A DNA stretch of 51,559 nucleotides, taken from contig JAILDJ010000032.1 of assembly GCA_024689505.1 (NCBI GenBank), positions 1 through 51,559 of the forward strand, written 5' to 3'. The notes under the pieces were generated by a model. It did not search any database. It saw nothing but the letters and a program-made list of their open reading frames with translations, and was not told where the DNA came from. Of the stretch, positions 50,865 to 51,559 are shown piece by piece. How positions within the stretch are numbered: position 1 is the first letter of the stretch; every line of letters starts with the position of its first letter. This DNA comes from Clostridiales bacterium (lineage in GTDB: Bacteria; Bacillota; Clostridia; Lachnospirales; Bianqueaceae). The translations under genes were made by a program, and so were the position numbers.

Positions 50865-51559
50865 ATGAAAAAAGTATTGATTTTCCAGGGAGGCTGGGAC
50901 GGACACGAACCCGCGCTGACCTCCAAACGTTTTGGCCGTCTTATGGAAGAAGCGGGGTATGAGGTGGAGATCTATGACACCCTGGACTGCTTGCTGGATT
51001 ATGAAAAACTGCTGGAATATCACCTGATCGTTGCCTGCTGGACCATGGGATCGATCCCGAGAGAGTGCTCGATCAATGTGGCGAAGGCGGTCGGCGCGGG
51101 CGTCGGCCTCGCAGGATGCCACGGCGGCATGTGCGATGCCTTCCGTCAGGATACCGAATGGCAGTTCATGACGGGCGGCCAGTGGGTCAGCCATCCGGGC
51201 GGCGACGGTATCGAGTATACGGTCAATATCTGCAAGGGGTCTTCGCCGATCGTGGAAGGGCTGGAGGATTTCCAGGTCTGCTCGGAGCATTATTATCTGC
51301 ATGTGGATCCGGCGATCGAAGTGCTGGCCACGACCCGCTTCCCCTCGGTCACCTACTATCATATCTCCAATAAGCCGGTGGATATGCCCGTGGCATGGAC
51401 CAAATTCTGGGGCAACGGCAGGGTGTTCTACACCTCCCTCGGCCATCATGATGACGTATTCGAGAAGTCACCTGCGGCGGAGATCCTGATGAAGCGCGGT
51501 ATGATCTGGGCGGCGGAAGGCCGGCAGGTGGCGCTGGACCAGGGCCTTACGACCGAGCG
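50865..51559 (+). CDS. ThuA-like domain protein, 3' end cut by the window
   Basis: The first 231 codons are open to the window end. The start ATG at 50865 has AAAGGAG. The translation MKKVLIFQGGWDGHEPALTS, then LIVACWTMGSIPRE, VGLAGCHGGMCDAF, and WTKFWGNGRVFYTSLGHHDDVF matches the ThuA (trehalose utilisation, glutamine-amidotransferase-like) fold. The family is linked to disaccharide oxidation products, but the substrate here is unknown. Codon use and frame are like the neighbours. Confidence 0.85.
   Translation, partial: MKKVLIFQGGWDGHEPALTSKRFGRLMEEAGYEVEIYDTLDCLLDYEKLLEYHLIVACWTMGSIPRECSINVAKAVGAGVGLAGCHGGMCDAFRQDTEWQFMTGGQWVSHPGGDGIEYTVNICKGSSPIVEGLEDFQVCSEHYYLHVDPAIEVLATTRFPSVTYYHISNKPVDMPVAWTKFWGNGRVFYTSLGHHDDVFEKSPAAEILMKRGMIWAAEGRQVALDQGLTTE

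Overview
The window covers the chromosomal replication origin of a Firmicute of moderate GC content. The gene order dnaN-dnaA | rpmH-rnpA-yidD-yidC-jag-mnmE-mnmG-rsmG ... parA-parB-DUF4446, the Bacillus-type unwinding element between dnaA and dnaN, the parS sites, the T-box leader and the ECF tryptophan transporter all point to this phylum. The overall gene content looks most like an anaerobic, gut-associated Erysipelotrichales-type bacterium (ferredoxin-tailed aldo/keto reductases, oxygen-labile class I fumarase, cytoplasmic rhamnosidases). The order-level placement is inference, not proof.

Layout. 1-2.3 kb: dnaN (cut by the window edge) and dnaA on the minus strand with two DnaA-box regions; the dnaA-dnaN spacer carries DnaA boxes, six DnaA-trios and an AT tract. 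2.3-9.2 kb: ribosomal protein L34, RNase P protein, the membrane insertion pair YidD/YidC, Jag/KhpB and the tRNA/rRNA modification genes mnmE, mnmG, rsmG. 9.2-13.1 kb: nitroreductase, DUF2461, an orphan FakA subdomain, a GNAT and argS. 13.15-14.65 kb: an A/T-rich diacylglycerol kinase gene bracketed by two inverted palindromic repeats that each end in a parS site, with further repeat copies. 14.7-17.0 kb: parA, parB, DUF4446. 17.16-17.71 kb: a promoter-to-terminator unit without any normal gene, which contains three copies of a Shine-Dalgarno/AUG motif with identical spacing and tiny ORFs, and several hairpins; this is the most unusual object in the window. 17.9-27.6 kb: sugar O-acetyltransferase, M18 aminopeptidase, then a tightly packed unit VOC-GH78-fumarase(alpha, beta)-pyrE-M50 protease-cardiolipin synthase. 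27.7 kb: tRNA-Phe and tRNA-Lys. 28-31.6 kb: gpsA, an aldo/keto reductase with ferredoxin tail, and a protein with a nuclease-like C-terminus.

31.7-38.3 kb is a carbohydrate locus: AraC-type regulator, AlsK-like ROK kinase, a second GH78 alpha-L-rhamnosidase and a carbohydrate-esterase-like hydrolase. 38.8-43.5 kb: an unknown polytopic membrane protein, then a Trp-specific T-box leader (specifier UGG) in front of a complete ECF transporter (TrpP-type S subunit, two ATPases, T subunit). 43.5-45.3 kb: a zinc-ribbon peptide with repeated YAPP motifs coupled to a radical SAM/SPASM enzyme, followed by a six-unit tandem repeat of about 53 bp. 45.3-51.6 kb: a membrane protein coupled to a second aldo/keto reductase, an MFS transporter, phosphomannomutase, DUF554 and a ThuA-like gene cut by the window end.

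Most genes right of the origin run on the plus strand, in the direction of fork movement. All calls rest on reading motifs and overall sequence resemblance; no database search was possible.
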